Program-made: the position numbers and the translations under genes | Shown here: positions 43,090-52,720 of the stretch, piece by piece | Numbering within the stretch: position 1 is the first letter of the stretch | Layout: every line of letters starts with the position of its first letter | Source: Theocolax elegans | Taxonomy: Eukaryota; Arthropoda; Insecta; Hymenoptera; Cerocephalidae | Direction: 5' to 3' | Length of the DNA: 64,000 nucleotides | Assembly (NCBI GenBank): GCA_026168455.1 | Contig: CM047426.1 | Span: 70,032,916 to 70,096,915 of the forward strand | The notes under the pieces: model-generated | Databases searched by the model: none | What the model was told of the DNA's origin: nothing | Seen by the model: only the letters and a program-made list of their open reading frames with translations

Positions 43090-43105
43090 CCACGTTGGGC
43101 GCCAA
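43090..43105 (-). promoter_or_regulatory. Gag-only element primer binding site
   Basis: The minus strand TGGCGCCCAACGTGG lies one base from the 5' LTR. It is the same primer class as Gypsy-1. Confidence 0.85.
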
Positions 43106-44585
43106 TGTGACGCTGCACTGGGGATCAGGGTGCAGGTCAATTAGGGTCAACTATTTAATATAAATAAAACAAGTATTTATTATAATAAACAACTAAGTGA
43201 AAAGGTGGGCGCCAGCCGCGTTAACACGCGACGAATAACGATAACACGCGGGTTATCTTAACCGGACACTATATACAGAGCAGTACTCTCGCCGCACCGG
43301 GTTATGCTGTAAGGAGGGGAAGGGGAAGGAGGGGACCAGGATCTCGCACACACTAGTACGGGTACTCGGCGGTACCGTACGCAGCTAGAGTGAATAATTC
43401 ACCAACCTTTATTAGAGGAATCGGCACTCGTCCCTCAATGGCGATGTCACTCTCTCTATCTCTCTCGCTAGCTACTTATTAACCTAGTCGGTAGTCGGCG
43501 GCTTCGCTACGCTGGCTATTATCCGTTTAGGACGGCGGACCGTAGAGCTCTGACTCTCGGCGTGCTCGAGAGTCCCGTGTTCGTACCGCGCGCCTGCGCA
43601 GTACGTACTCGTGCGCGGCACCTCGATCTCGCGTCGTGCGAGCGTGTCGAGTGCCACAGTGTTCAGGCTGTATCGGTACGAATCGGCTGTATGGTGTTTG
43701 TTGACCTGGTGCAGTGTACCTCTCGGCGATGCTGTAGGACTTCCTCCTGGGTAATTATTACGTCGTTCCGTCTTGCTTATCTCAACTAATTGGTACGGCG
43801 TGAGTTTCAGGTACGAAGCTCACCCGCCGCTGCATTGTTGCCCGACGCCGCCTCGATCATCTCTCCACGACGACGACGTACCAGAACGACCGGTCCCAGG
43901 TCTTCAACTACTCCAGGTAATTCATTCAGTGTTGGGGTCACGCTAGTGTGCGTGTTCAGGTGTATGGTATTTTACAAGGTCTGTGTACACGTTGTTTGTG
44001 TACAGCCAACCTAACCTCTTTGTCCTATACTTTCCTTGTACAGCTGTAGTGATTATATACAGCTGTACACGTATTCCCTTGTCTTTGGCTTCTGCCGATT
44101 GCTGTTGATCTCTTCCTTGCTCCTTACCCTTTTAATGCGTATTTGTTCTTATAAATATCTGTTTTACAGCTGTATCTTGCTTGGCGTTGGAGGTTCTTCG
44201 GCTTCCTGCCTGGGTACCATCTCATCGCCTTGGCTGCTATGCTGTGAGGCTTCGGAGGGTCCTGGAGACTTCGTAGTGATCGCCTCCCTTGACTATCCTG
44301 TTGGCTGTGCCAGACTCGGAGGAGCCCACCTGATGATTTGAGCTCGCCCAAGATCCTCATCGCCAGGATCACCTAGTGCTTCGGCTGCATGTGTGTGTTG
44401 CGCTTGAGGTGGGGTTATTAGACTGTGAGGGTAGGTAGGGCGTAGTTAATGTGCGGGTAGGTAACTAGGAAATAGTGTATGGGTAGGTAGTATAGCTAGG
44501 GACTCGTGTAGCTTGTACGGGTAGGTAGGTGTTTAGGGGTTTCTCAGCTCGCCTCTTGACATGTGCAAAGCACATTGTCACAACT
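43106..44585 (-). repeat. Gag-only element 5' LTR
   Basis: It is 1480 bp and nearly identical to 37361-38840, with four compensating 1-nt indels and a few substitutions. Confidence 0.92.
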
Positions 44586-45030
44586 GGTAACATACAATAA
44601 AAAAATATATTGATAAAAACCTAATGTTGAAGAATATATCGAAAGAATTATAATTCAAAGAGATTAATATTATTTGCATTTATGTTACAGGAAATCAAAT
44701 TGCAAATCTACTGTTCAAATCAGTATACGTGGTTGATGTATTTAAGGTAGCAATATGAAATTATGCAAATATTCAACGACAAAAATGATAAATATTATAA
44801 AGTATTGTATTTATTGAAAGTTGTATGTATGACCAACTGAACATGGTCTGGAACGGTATTACTGGGTTTCCCTTATCCCTTGCAACAAATGTTGGGCCAT
44901 ATGTGTATATTCCCAGAGGTCACGAGGAAAGAAAAAGGTAAATTACATTATTGATTATTATGGAATTAAGAATGTTAAAATCTACACAGTCAAATAATGA
45001 TTTAATGTTTAAAAAAGTGAAGTCGATTAA
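44586..45030 (+). pseudogene. Copia-A1 3' region remnant
   Basis: It is reverse-complementary to about 9746-10190 of Copia-A2. No reading frame is preserved. Confidence 0.7.
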
Positions 45031-45044
45031 TTTTTAAGGGGGCG
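45031..45044 (+). promoter_or_regulatory. Copia-A1 polypurine tract
   Basis: TTTTTAAGGGGGCG directly precedes the 3' LTR. Confidence 0.78.
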
Positions 45045-45367
45045 TGTTGAAATATACAAGTAAAATAATGTAAATAAAATGTACTTTACAAAAATCACTC
45101 GACTATAGCTTGAATGTATGTTTCGGCAAAGGTGACAAAAAGAAGGGTTTTTATGGCACTGCCTATGAGTAGCAGTATGAGCATAATGCGTAGTATTTGG
45201 AATGCTTTCTTAGTTTTAGGTATCGTTCTTAGTTCAGTCTCGAACCGCTTCTCGTACAGTAAGGCCCTACTCCTTTCTCGTGACATTATAATAAAGTGTC
45301 TAAGTTTTGTTTATTAAATATTGTCATCTTTTATCTATTCCACTCCCCATATGTATAAAAACCAACA
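45045..45367 (+). repeat. Copia-A1 3' LTR (internal deletion)
   Basis: It starts TGTTGAAATATAC and ends AAAACCAACA. At 323 bp it is about 60 bp shorter than the other Copia-A LTRs, because the block corresponding to about 7523-7588 is missing. Confidence 0.85.
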
Positions 45368-45420
45368 ATTTGATTATTTTTTTATTTGTTTATATGTTTT
45401 GTGGTTTATATGCTCATTTT

Positions 45421-45609
45421 TTCATTTGTTCATTTGTTCATGTGTTCATTTGTTCATATGTTCATTTGTTCATTTGTTCATTTGTTCATTTGTTCATTTG
45501 TTCATTTGTTCATTTGTTCATTTGTTCATTCGTTCATTCGTTCATTCGTTCACTCGTTCATTCGTTCATTCGTTCATTCGTTCATTTGTTCATTTGTTCA
45601 TTTGTTCAT
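45421..45609. repeat. 8-bp minisatellite (TTCATTTG)n
   Basis: About 23 octamers TTCATTTG/TTCATTCG in tandem, with the TTCATTCG variant clustered at about 45523-45580. All overlapping Phe/Cys/His ORFs are readings of this repeat. Confidence 0.95.
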
Positions 45610-45805
45610 TTTTCTCTTTCAAGGGATTTTTCGAATGGTATCCCTTGGAAGGCTTATGGAAGGATTGTCGAATGTTTTATCCTTCACAAGCTATAGCGTA
45701 CAAGCCTTTTGGCTTGTACGCTTTTTTATCTTTCAGGGGATTTTTCGAATGGTATCCCTTAGAGAGTTTGTGACGGGAGTGACGAATGCTTTAACCTTCA
45801 CGAAC
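45610..45805 (+). repeat. 83-bp imperfect duplication around a terminator-like hairpin
   Basis: The block with TTTCARGGGATTTTTCGAAT and GGTATCCCTTRGA occurs at about 45615-45690 and about 45728-45805. Between them is a perfect hairpin GCGTACAAGCC-TTTT-GGCTTGTACGC (45696-45721) followed by six T. The shape resembles an intrinsic bacterial terminator, but nothing else here looks bacterial. Confidence 0.75.
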
Positions 45806-46439
45806 GTTCGAACGTTAGACCACCTACCGCAAAACCTCCGCGGGGATCAGGGGAGTAATAGAAAGACGTGTTTCGGCATGTCGGCAGTTGGACCAGGATG
45901 ACTTTACTCTGGTACGCAGGGACTGGGAACCGAGCCCCACGTCGGCGTACCTCTGAGTCAAAGTGAAACGCCAGCATGTCCTCAGTATTGGGTTGGACTC
46001 TGCGGGGTATGTGGTTGCAAGCAGGCTTTACGGGTGGAGCGAAGTTGACCCGGATGCCGCTTATGTTCGAAAGCGGCCGACGGCGGTGAGCTAAAACCGC
46101 CGCATGCACACCGAGAATTACGACTCTAGGCTAGCCGTTGCAAGGCGGTGGGCCCCAGTAACGAGTTTCGGTACACTGTTTTAAGTGGCCTCAGATCGCG
46201 GTTAACCGATCCCAAAATTCGACTCTTGACGACTTCGTAACTCAAAAAAGTTATCGAAATCTCGAATCGAATTCGAAACGCTTGGGACCATTTAGAACAA
46301 AGCTACTGGATCCTGAGGGGTTGCCAAAGTCGAATGACGGAGGAACCAGGGCGACCAAATACTGCCAGCTAGACGGTGCAATGTTGCCCTATGGAAAGAC
46401 TCTAAAACAGTCATAGAATACATACAGGACGACCAGTGG
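45806..46439. other. Unassigned GC-richer sequence
   Basis: No convincing ORF was found; the minus-strand 103-codon ORF has no recognisable domain. It may be the degraded 5' part of the Gypsy-2 remnant that follows. Confidence 0.35.
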
Positions 46440-47483
46440 AAACAAGTCAAAGAGTTAGTTGAAAGCCTACTCTTGCCCTCAGGAGACGTCCACGGCTTTA
46501 CGACATTAACGGAGCACCACATAGAGGTTGAGCCTGGTGCAAGACCGGTTTGTCATAAGCCAAGACTTATGTCTCCCAAGGTCCTCGAATTGCCCAGAGT
46601 GAGGTCAAAAAGATGTTTGACAAGGGCATTATTGAACCGAGTGCGAGTGATTGGTCAGCTGCTCCGGTCATCGTTCGCAAGGACGAATGAAGTTATCGCT
46701 TTCTGTATCAATTTGCGAGACCTTAATGCAGTCACCAAACGTGATTCTTAGTCCAATTCCTAATATGGATACCATATTGGATAGCTGCATAATGCAAGGT
46801 ACATATCGAAAATTGATCTTAAGAAAGCGTATTTCCAAATATTAATGGCCGAGGCGAGCCGGCATTATACTGAATTTGCTGTACCAGTGTTGGGGCTGTG
46901 TGGCAGTTCACGAGAATGCCTTAGGCCTCATGAATGGTCCCATGACCTTTGCACGGCTTATAGATGCTATTTTCGGGCCTAAGGTGGAACATCATGTGTT
47001 TGGTTACCTAGACGACTTGATCGTCATTACCGAAACTTTTGAGGACCATCTAAAATGGCTCGAATACGTACTAAGGACGTTGAATGACGCTAGATCTTGA
47101 AGTGAATCGAGAGCAGTGTGAGTTTTGTTGTTCCAGTGTAACGTTCCTTGGGTACAAATTGGACGCGGACGGCTTGAGGCCTGATGAGGAACGAGTCGCT
47201 CCAGTCCTTAACTACCCTACCTCCTCGAATTTCAAACAGCTGAGATCCATTCTCGGGATGGTAGGCTGGTACTCCCGATTCATTAATCGAGAAGCTGACA
47301 TTAAAGTTCCCCTTACCAATTTGCTGGGATTGGGGCGAGGAGCAGGAGTTTGCGTTAGCTGAAGCGCCTGTAGTTAGCCCCGTCCAGATTTTTCTAAGCC
47401 ATATACCGTCCAAAAAGACGCTAGTGACTTAGTAATAGGTGCGGCGTTGACGCAACTGGACGACGAGGGTTTCGAGCATCCAA
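46440..47483 (+). pseudogene. pol: Gypsy-2 pol, frame-broken RT part
   Basis: Translated pieces in changing frames spell out a Gypsy reverse transcriptase: HHIEVEPGARPVCHKPRL (about 46512), CINLRDLNAVTKRD (about 46710), IPNMDTILD (about 46756), a catalytic YLDDLIVITETFEDH block (about 47005), then FLGYKLDADGLRPDEERV and the FKQLRSILGMVGWYSRF thumb region. There are several frame breaks and a stop. Protease is not identified, so the element is truncated or decayed at the 5' side. Confidence 0.85.
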
Positions 47484-49016
47484 TTGTCTACGTCACGCCA
47501 ATTATTAAATCGCGCTGAACGTAATTACATGACAACGGAAAGAGAATGCTTGGCTCTCATACGGGCTATTAAGAGATTGAGACCATACATTGAGACCTAT
47601 CGATTCACGGCTGTGACAGACCATAGTGCTCTCAAATGGTTCAAAAATCTCAGAGAGCCGTCGGGTAGGTTGGCACGATGGATACTTGAAATGCAGCGAT
47701 GGGACTTTGAAATAGTGCATAAGAAAGGAGCCTTGCACTATGTCCCGGACGCGCTTTCTCGTGCCGTCAACCCAGACCCCGACAAAGAAGAGATTGCCTC
47801 ATTCGAAGTAATTACAGACCCATGGTATATTGCTAGATTAAACGATGTACGCTCATGCCCTCAGAAATTTCCGGAGTGGAAAATTGAGGATGATATGCTA
47901 TATCGTTTTACAAGTGATAAACTCTTGGACTCTGTAACAGAACGAGAAGAAGGCTGGCGCCTTGTTCTACCCTTAGAGCAGAGGAACCGAGTCTTAGTAG
48001 ATTCTCATTTCCACCCATCAATGGGTCATATGGGAGTCGAAAAGACTTACGAACGTGTTGCAAGAGACTATTATTGGCCAGGTATCTACCACGATACCCA
48101 CCAATTTGTTTTACAGTGTCTGATCTGTAAGAGCTATACGACGTCTCAAGCAGGTCCTCAAGGCTTGATGGGTAAATGTAACATTGAGACACCCTGGGCT
48201 GTTGTGGCAGCAGACGTAATGGAGCTTCCACGTAGTAAAAGTCAATACAAATACATCATAGTATTTCAAGACTTGTTTACAAGGTGGATAGAGCTCAAAC
48301 CATTACGTACGGCGACCGGTAAGTCGGTGTCGAAAGCATTCGAGGAACTCGTAGTCTTCCGTTGGGAAACACCAGATTTCCTAATAACGGATAATGGAAC
48401 TGAGTTCGTCAACGGCATCATGTCGCGAATGCTGGAGGAATATGGCATAAAACATGTCAGAACCCCTCCTTACCGACCACAAGCCAACCCGGTGGAGAGA
48501 ACAAATAGAACGTTAAAAACGATGATTGCGACGTTTGTGGATTCGGATCATCGTGGGTTGGACACACACTTGCACGAATTTCGCCATGCAATAAACACGG
48601 CAATGCAGTCAAGCATCAAAGTCTCACCCGCGTTCTTAAACTTCGGGCGTCATCCACAACCTGTGAAGAGTCTCCGCAGGGAAGTGGAAAAACAGGAATT
48701 TAAGATCCTGGACAATCCCGAAGTATGGCTAGATCGTCTTAAAAGACTTGATGCTCTACGCGACTTGGTCAAGAAATACATTGACGAGGAGCAAAGACGT
48801 CAAGAAAAGACCTACAACAGAAACAGACGTATTGCCTCGTTTCAGGTAGGAGATCTAGTCATGAGGAAGTGCCGAACGCTTTCCCAAGGTGCGAAGGGCA
48901 TATCTGCTAAACTGGCACCAAAGTATGACGGACCCTTCGAAGTTAAAGAAGTACTATCTCCAGTAATTCTGAGACTAGAAGAGTCCGGTCGGAAACGGAC
49001 CGAGGTACATATCTGA
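47484..49016 (+). CDS. pol: Gypsy-2 pol, intact RNase H-integrase part
   Basis: The open segment of 510 codons continues the broken RT. It has RNase H blocks (TTERECLALIRAIKRLRPYI, VTDHSALKWF, HYVPDALSR), then an integrase with an HHCC zinc-binding module (HPSMGHMGVEKTY to CLIC), catalytic D/D/E in AADVMELP, ITDNGTEF and NPVERTNRTL, and a GPY/F-like end (YDGPFEVKEVLSPVILRL). The nominal start is not a real start codon context; the piece is the C-terminal half of Pol. Sequence and domain order match the Gypsy-1 Pol but are clearly diverged, so it is a different family. Confidence 0.9.
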   Translation: MSTSRQLLNRAERNYMTTERECLALIRAIKRLRPYIETYRFTAVTDHSALKWFKNLREPSGRLARWILEMQRWDFEIVHKKGALHYVPDALSRAVNPDPDKEEIASFEVITDPWYIARLNDVRSCPQKFPEWKIEDDMLYRFTSDKLLDSVTEREEGWRLVLPLEQRNRVLVDSHFHPSMGHMGVEKTYERVARDYYWPGIYHDTHQFVLQCLICKSYTTSQAGPQGLMGKCNIETPWAVVAADVMELPRSKSQYKYIIVFQDLFTRWIELKPLRTATGKSVSKAFEELVVFRWETPDFLITDNGTEFVNGIMSRMLEEYGIKHVRTPPYRPQANPVERTNRTLKTMIATFVDSDHRGLDTHLHEFRHAINTAMQSSIKVSPAFLNFGRHPQPVKSLRREVEKQEFKILDNPEVWLDRLKRLDALRDLVKKYIDEEQRRQEKTYNRNRRIASFQVGDLVMRKCRTLSQGAKGISAKLAPKYDGPFEVKEVLSPVILRLEESGRKRTEVHI

Positions 49017-49210
49017 TGTAAAAAGATATGTACCACCTCGGGTTGTCAAGTAAGCAGTAAGGGTTGCGTATCGGTTCGCATGAGAACAGTTATCGAAGGT
49101 TGGGCCTGGTAACTGTATGCCATGCATTGAGAGTGTGATGTTTGAGAATACTTGTGTGTGAGTGAATGGGCAATCCTCCCTTATTCGTAATTTACCTTTA
49201 ATTATGACTA

Positions 49211-49240
49211 ATTAACCTTTTGTTTTCTTTCAGCTCCCCG
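49211..49240 (+). promoter_or_regulatory. Predicted splice acceptor upstream of the downstream Gag ORF
   Basis: ATTAACCTTTTGTTTTCTTTCAG ends at 49233 with a strong pyrimidine tract and a branch-like TTAAC. It lies 7 bp before an ATG (49241). A donor ACCG/GTAAGT is at 51481-51490 in the LTR-like segment; the 5' LTR copy would supply it in a full element. Confidence 0.6.
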
Positions 49241-50805
49241 ATGGACCAGAACCGAGACCTGGAGGCAGGAGACGGTGTTGATCCATCGTCGCCTCCGATC
49301 ATTCTGCTGGGGGAAGACACTCCGACGTCGGGTGTTGCCGAAGAGGTCGTCGGAGTGGCCTCCGACTGTCTCGAGGTGCCCGTTGATGACCCACTCGCTG
49401 GATGTGACCAGTCCGTGCGGAAATCGACGAAGTACTCATCGAGATGGAAGGACCATCCCGAACCTCGACGATTGATATCCCGTCATCGGGTGATACGACC
49501 CAGGTGGAGCAGATGGAGGTGGACGTACCTGCGGTGTTAGCACTGGGGTCGTCCACCAATATCTACCCCGCCGACTACGTAGAATATCTACGCGAGGCAG
49601 AACGGGAGCGGCAAAAGGCCGCCGCCGATAATCGCCCACGCCGCAAGAAGAAGAAGAGCAGCGGCAGACGGCAGTTGACGATGGATGACTATGAGTCAGG
49701 AGTCCCAGCCAACCCCCAAGTGACGGAGAGTCCGTGCTTGAGGGCGGGAGCTGTGTCCGTCATAGTCCCATCAACCGCAGGGAAACTCGATGTTGGGGTC
49801 GAGACCCTGACGGAACAAGCCAAGGCTGGGCCATCGTCATCCGGCCCAGTCATTACTAGGGGGATCGTCCTCCGTCGATTGGTTCCTCTACCTTTCGATC
49901 GGTCGGTAGATCCGCCTAAAATGGCTTGTTTTAACTGCTGGGCGATGGACCACAGCCACCGGAGTGCGGGCCCGCAATCGATATACTGTTTCAATTGCGG
50001 CCGCCGAGGGGTGGCAGTGAGTGAGTGTCCAAGATGCTCTCGATCCTATGCCATCTGGATCCAAGAGCGGGGATACTCGCCGTTCTCGACGGTTGCTTCC
50101 CAGGTTTCGGTTGCCAAGGTCCCTGCACCTCAGCAGAGACCGAAGCGGTCGAAGCAACGGGACAGTCAGAACGAGTCCAAAAAGCGGCGGATGGAGACGC
50201 CCACCCGCAGGGAGGGACCCAAGAAGGGCTCGTTTGTGAAGCCTTCTGGGCCCAAGCCCTCCTATGCGGAAGTGGTGGTGGGTCGCCGAGTAGAAGAGGC
50301 GACTCGCCGCCAGGCTGCTGCCTTCGGCTTAGACAGCACGGGCCCTTCGAACAGGTGAAGGTTGCCCTCAGTGCTGTCGTCCAAGCTAAGGCAGACCAGA
50401 AGTTGAGGGAAAACCAAGAGAATCAAACTACTCCCTCAGCCAACCAGTCAGCAGCCGAATCATCACGGGCGGGACGAGAAGAGAGCAGTGCTCAACCAGT
50501 CCCTGCCCAACTACCAGTCGGAAAGGAACCCGATCAACGTTGACGCCTCTACGAGCGTGGCTAGACCACCTCGCAAGCCGACACAGAAACAGGGGGTTGG
50601 GTCCAAACACCGTACTGTTCCAGAAGTACGGGCTTCATCTGCTGGGTCACCGGCGACGGCCGACCAATCCAGAAACGAGACGGACATTCTCAGGGAATGT
50701 CGTCTGTTGCTGGAGGCCGCCGCCAACCTCCCTTCCGACATTGCACGAGAGATAGGGCAGGGGGTGGTCCGGATCCTTAGGGACCGTATTCCTTCCCGAC
50801 CTTAA
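49241..50805 (+). pseudogene. gag: Gypsy-2 Gag-type zinc-finger ORF located 3' of pol
   Basis: The frame starts at ATG 49241 (MDQNRDLEAGDG), shifts near 49430-49445 into the longest open piece (49444-50358), and shifts again to reach the stop at 50805. The protein has an acidic N-terminus, a basic run (RPRRKKKKSSGRR), then CFNCWAMDHSHR and CFNCGRRGVAVSECPRC. The second unit is C-x2-C-x9-C-x2-C, as in the gag-only element; the first has lost its last cysteine. PKPSYAEVV and a helical C-terminus (ILRECRLLLEAAANLP) follow. Gag normally precedes pol. Here it takes the env position between pol and the polypurine tract. It is decayed by a few frameshifts. Confidence 0.72.
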
Positions 50806-50885
50806 GAAGAGAAGCCTACAGCGCGCAGTCGTGGATAGATTGTGCCATTCTTTCGACTCGGCCTTCCCGAGGAAAGTGGTGTCTA

Positions 50886-50900
50886 GGGGGGGGGGGGGGG
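50886..50900 (+). promoter_or_regulatory. Gypsy-2 polypurine tract
   Basis: A run of 15 G follows the last ORF and directly precedes TTTGTGACG, the likely LTR start. Confidence 0.75.
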
Positions 50901-51636
50901 CTTTGTGACGCAAATCGCCACACAATCTATTCACGACGAATAGATTACTTAAATTCGCGAATTGTAAGTCGTCGGAGCCTTTCGTATGTCAAGGCCAACC
51001 GACGACACTTGTTTATTTTTCTACGAGTGTACAATTACGCGCGCGACTATACGTATGGATGGGAGCGCGAAAGAGTGTGTAAGTTTCCCCACTCCCATCC
51101 CTTTTTCGAGAAATTAGGCGATCGCCTAATCAGTGTGTAATGATCCGTCGATCGGAACGGATTATTATATTGTATATACGTTCTGTACTGCTCGTGAGTG
51201 CCGAGAGTACATACCAACCATCTCTGTAGAAAGCTCTGTGAACGGTTGTTCCAGAGCAGAGCTAAGTGCGGAGACCTGGGTGGACACACGCGTGTCCCGT
51301 ATAGTTTTGTGTGTGTTTGTGTGTGTGTATCAAGGCCGGGGTCGTGCGCGGGTGATACCGCGGATCGCGACTCACTCGCCGCGGCAAGGGCCGCCTTCAC
51401 CACCTCAAGCACCGGTCGTCCCCTTGTCAAGGAGGTCGACCAGTCGCCGAGGATCGGCTGGGCCATCCCCAAGGAGCGTCACCGGTAAGTCTTTTAGTTT
51501 ACTATCGTAACCTTCCCCCCTCCCTTGTGTGTGTGTACATCAGGAGTGTGTTCGGGAACGACGGTACTCGAACAGTGGTTCCTGGGAGCGAAACCTGTCG
51601 CAGGCGAGGATCTCGATCAGATAGGTTTACCGGGAC
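50901..51636 (+). repeat. Gypsy-2 3' LTR (partial)
   Basis: The segment begins CTTTGTGACGCAAATCG after the polypurine tract, similar in position and start to the gag-only element LTR (AGTTGTGACAATG on its strand). It has a donor-like GTAAGT at 51485. No matching 5' LTR is in the window and the end is not defined; the satellite takes over at about 51637. ORFs here are not credible genes. Confidence 0.6.
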
Positions 51637-51944
51637 TTGTCTAGCATCGCAGATATACATCGAGAAGTAAATAGCAAATACATAACTTATTTTAACAAAT
51701 TTTATATTCTTTTTATAACAGTGTTGTGTAGCTAAACCGAAAATTATTTTTAGTATGATATACATAAAAATATTTTTTCTCGGAAGGCTGTCGCGATTGA
51801 TTGTCGTCACGTAGAACCTGCAAGGCGAGACAGTCTCGGCGCGCCGTTCAGTTTGTCACGCTCGCAGATATCCATCAAGAACTAAAACGAAAATACATTA
51901 ATTATTGTAACAAATTTTATAAATTTTTTATACCAGTGTTTGTG

Positions 51945-52720
51945 TAGCTAAACCTAAAATTATTTTTAGTATGATATACACGAAAAATACTTTTTTCGGA
52001 AGGCTGTGGCAATTGATTATCGTCACGTAGAACCTGCAAAGCGAGACAGTCTCGGCGCGTCGTTCAGATTGTCTCGCCTCGCAGATATACATCGAGAACT
52101 AAAAAGCGAATACATAAATTATTGTAACAAATTTTATATTCTTTTTATAACAGTGTTTGTATAGATAAAATAAAAATTATTTTTAGTAAGATATACACAC
52201 AATAAAACTTTGCTCGGAACGCAGTGGTGATTGATTTTTGTCGCGTAGAACCTACGAGACGAGACACTTTCGGCGCGTCGTTCAGATTGTCTCGCCTCCA
52301 GATATGCATAGAGAAGTAACAAGCAAATACATAATATATTCTAACAAATTTTATATTCTTTTTATAAGCGTGTTTGTATAGATAATATCAAAGTTATTTT
52401 TAGTAAGATATACACACAATAATACTTTGCTCGGAAGGCAGTGGTGAATGATTTTTGTCGCGTTGAACCTACGAGGCGAGACACGTTCGGCGCGTCGTTC
52501 AGATTGTCTCGCCTCGCAGATATCCATCGAGAACTAAAAAGCAAATACATTAATTATTGTAACAAATTTTATAAAGTTTTTATACCAGTGTTTGTGTAGA
52601 TAAATCAAAAATTATTTTTAGTATGATATACACAAAAATTACTTTTTTCGGACGACTGTGGCGATTGATTATTGTCGGGTAGAACCTACGAGGCGAGACA
52701 ATTTCGGCGCGTCGTTCAGA
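51945..52720. repeat. Satellite segment duplicated 4775 bp away (copy 1)
   Basis: It is nearly identical, including private variants (GTATAGATAAAATAAAAATT, TATAAGCGTGTTTG, TTGTCGGGTAG), to about 56720-57495. The offset of 4775 bp is 22 monomers. Confidence 0.8.

Larger units (their letters stand above)
37361..44585 (-). mobile_element. Gag-only LTR retrotransposon
   Basis: Two 1480-bp LTRs (37361-38840 and 43106-44585) differ at a handful of substitutions and four 1-nt indels by eye. On the minus strand there is a 5' LTR, primer site TGGCGCCCAACGTGG, a 1.37-kb leader, one Gag ORF, about 840 bp without coding capacity, a polypurine tract and a 3' LTR. No protease, RT, RNase H or integrase motifs occur in the 4.3-kb interior. 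The flanks do not show a clear target duplication. It lies inside Copia-A1. Confidence 0.9.
7402..45367 (+). mobile_element. Copia-A1, decayed outer Copia element with nested insertions
   Basis: A plus-strand Copia is reconstructed from a 5' LTR (7402-7786), a primer site, an untranslated leader (to about 9160), degraded pol remnants (about 34665-37360 and 44586-45030), a polypurine tract and a 3' LTR (45045-45367). Flanking pentamers are ATTTT (7397-7401) and ATTTG (45368-45372), a target duplication with one mismatch. It is split by Copia-A2, a gag-only LTR element, two SINEs and a hairpin element. The span is inferred from LTR orientation and co-linearity with Copia-A2; recombination between two separate copies would look similar. 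Confidence 0.65.

Noticed and set aside
37355..44590. Target duplication for the gag-only LTR element
   Set aside because: Left flank AATATAC and right flank GGTAACATAC share no repeat directly at the LTR edges, so none is claimed.
45307..45901. Three overlapping Phe/Cys/His-rich ORFs that look like membrane or cysteine-rich proteins
   Set aside because: All three frames read the same 8-bp minisatellite.
49241..50805. Env-like protein in the env position of Gypsy-2
   Set aside because: No signal peptide, transmembrane segment or furin-type site was seen; zinc fingers and basic regions mark it as Gag-type.
51198..51488. 96-codon ORF in the LTR-like segment ending at the donor GTAAGT as a coding exon
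   Set aside because: Composition is low-complexity (CVCVCV run from a TG microsatellite) and no partner frame is conserved; the donor may still be used as non-coding.
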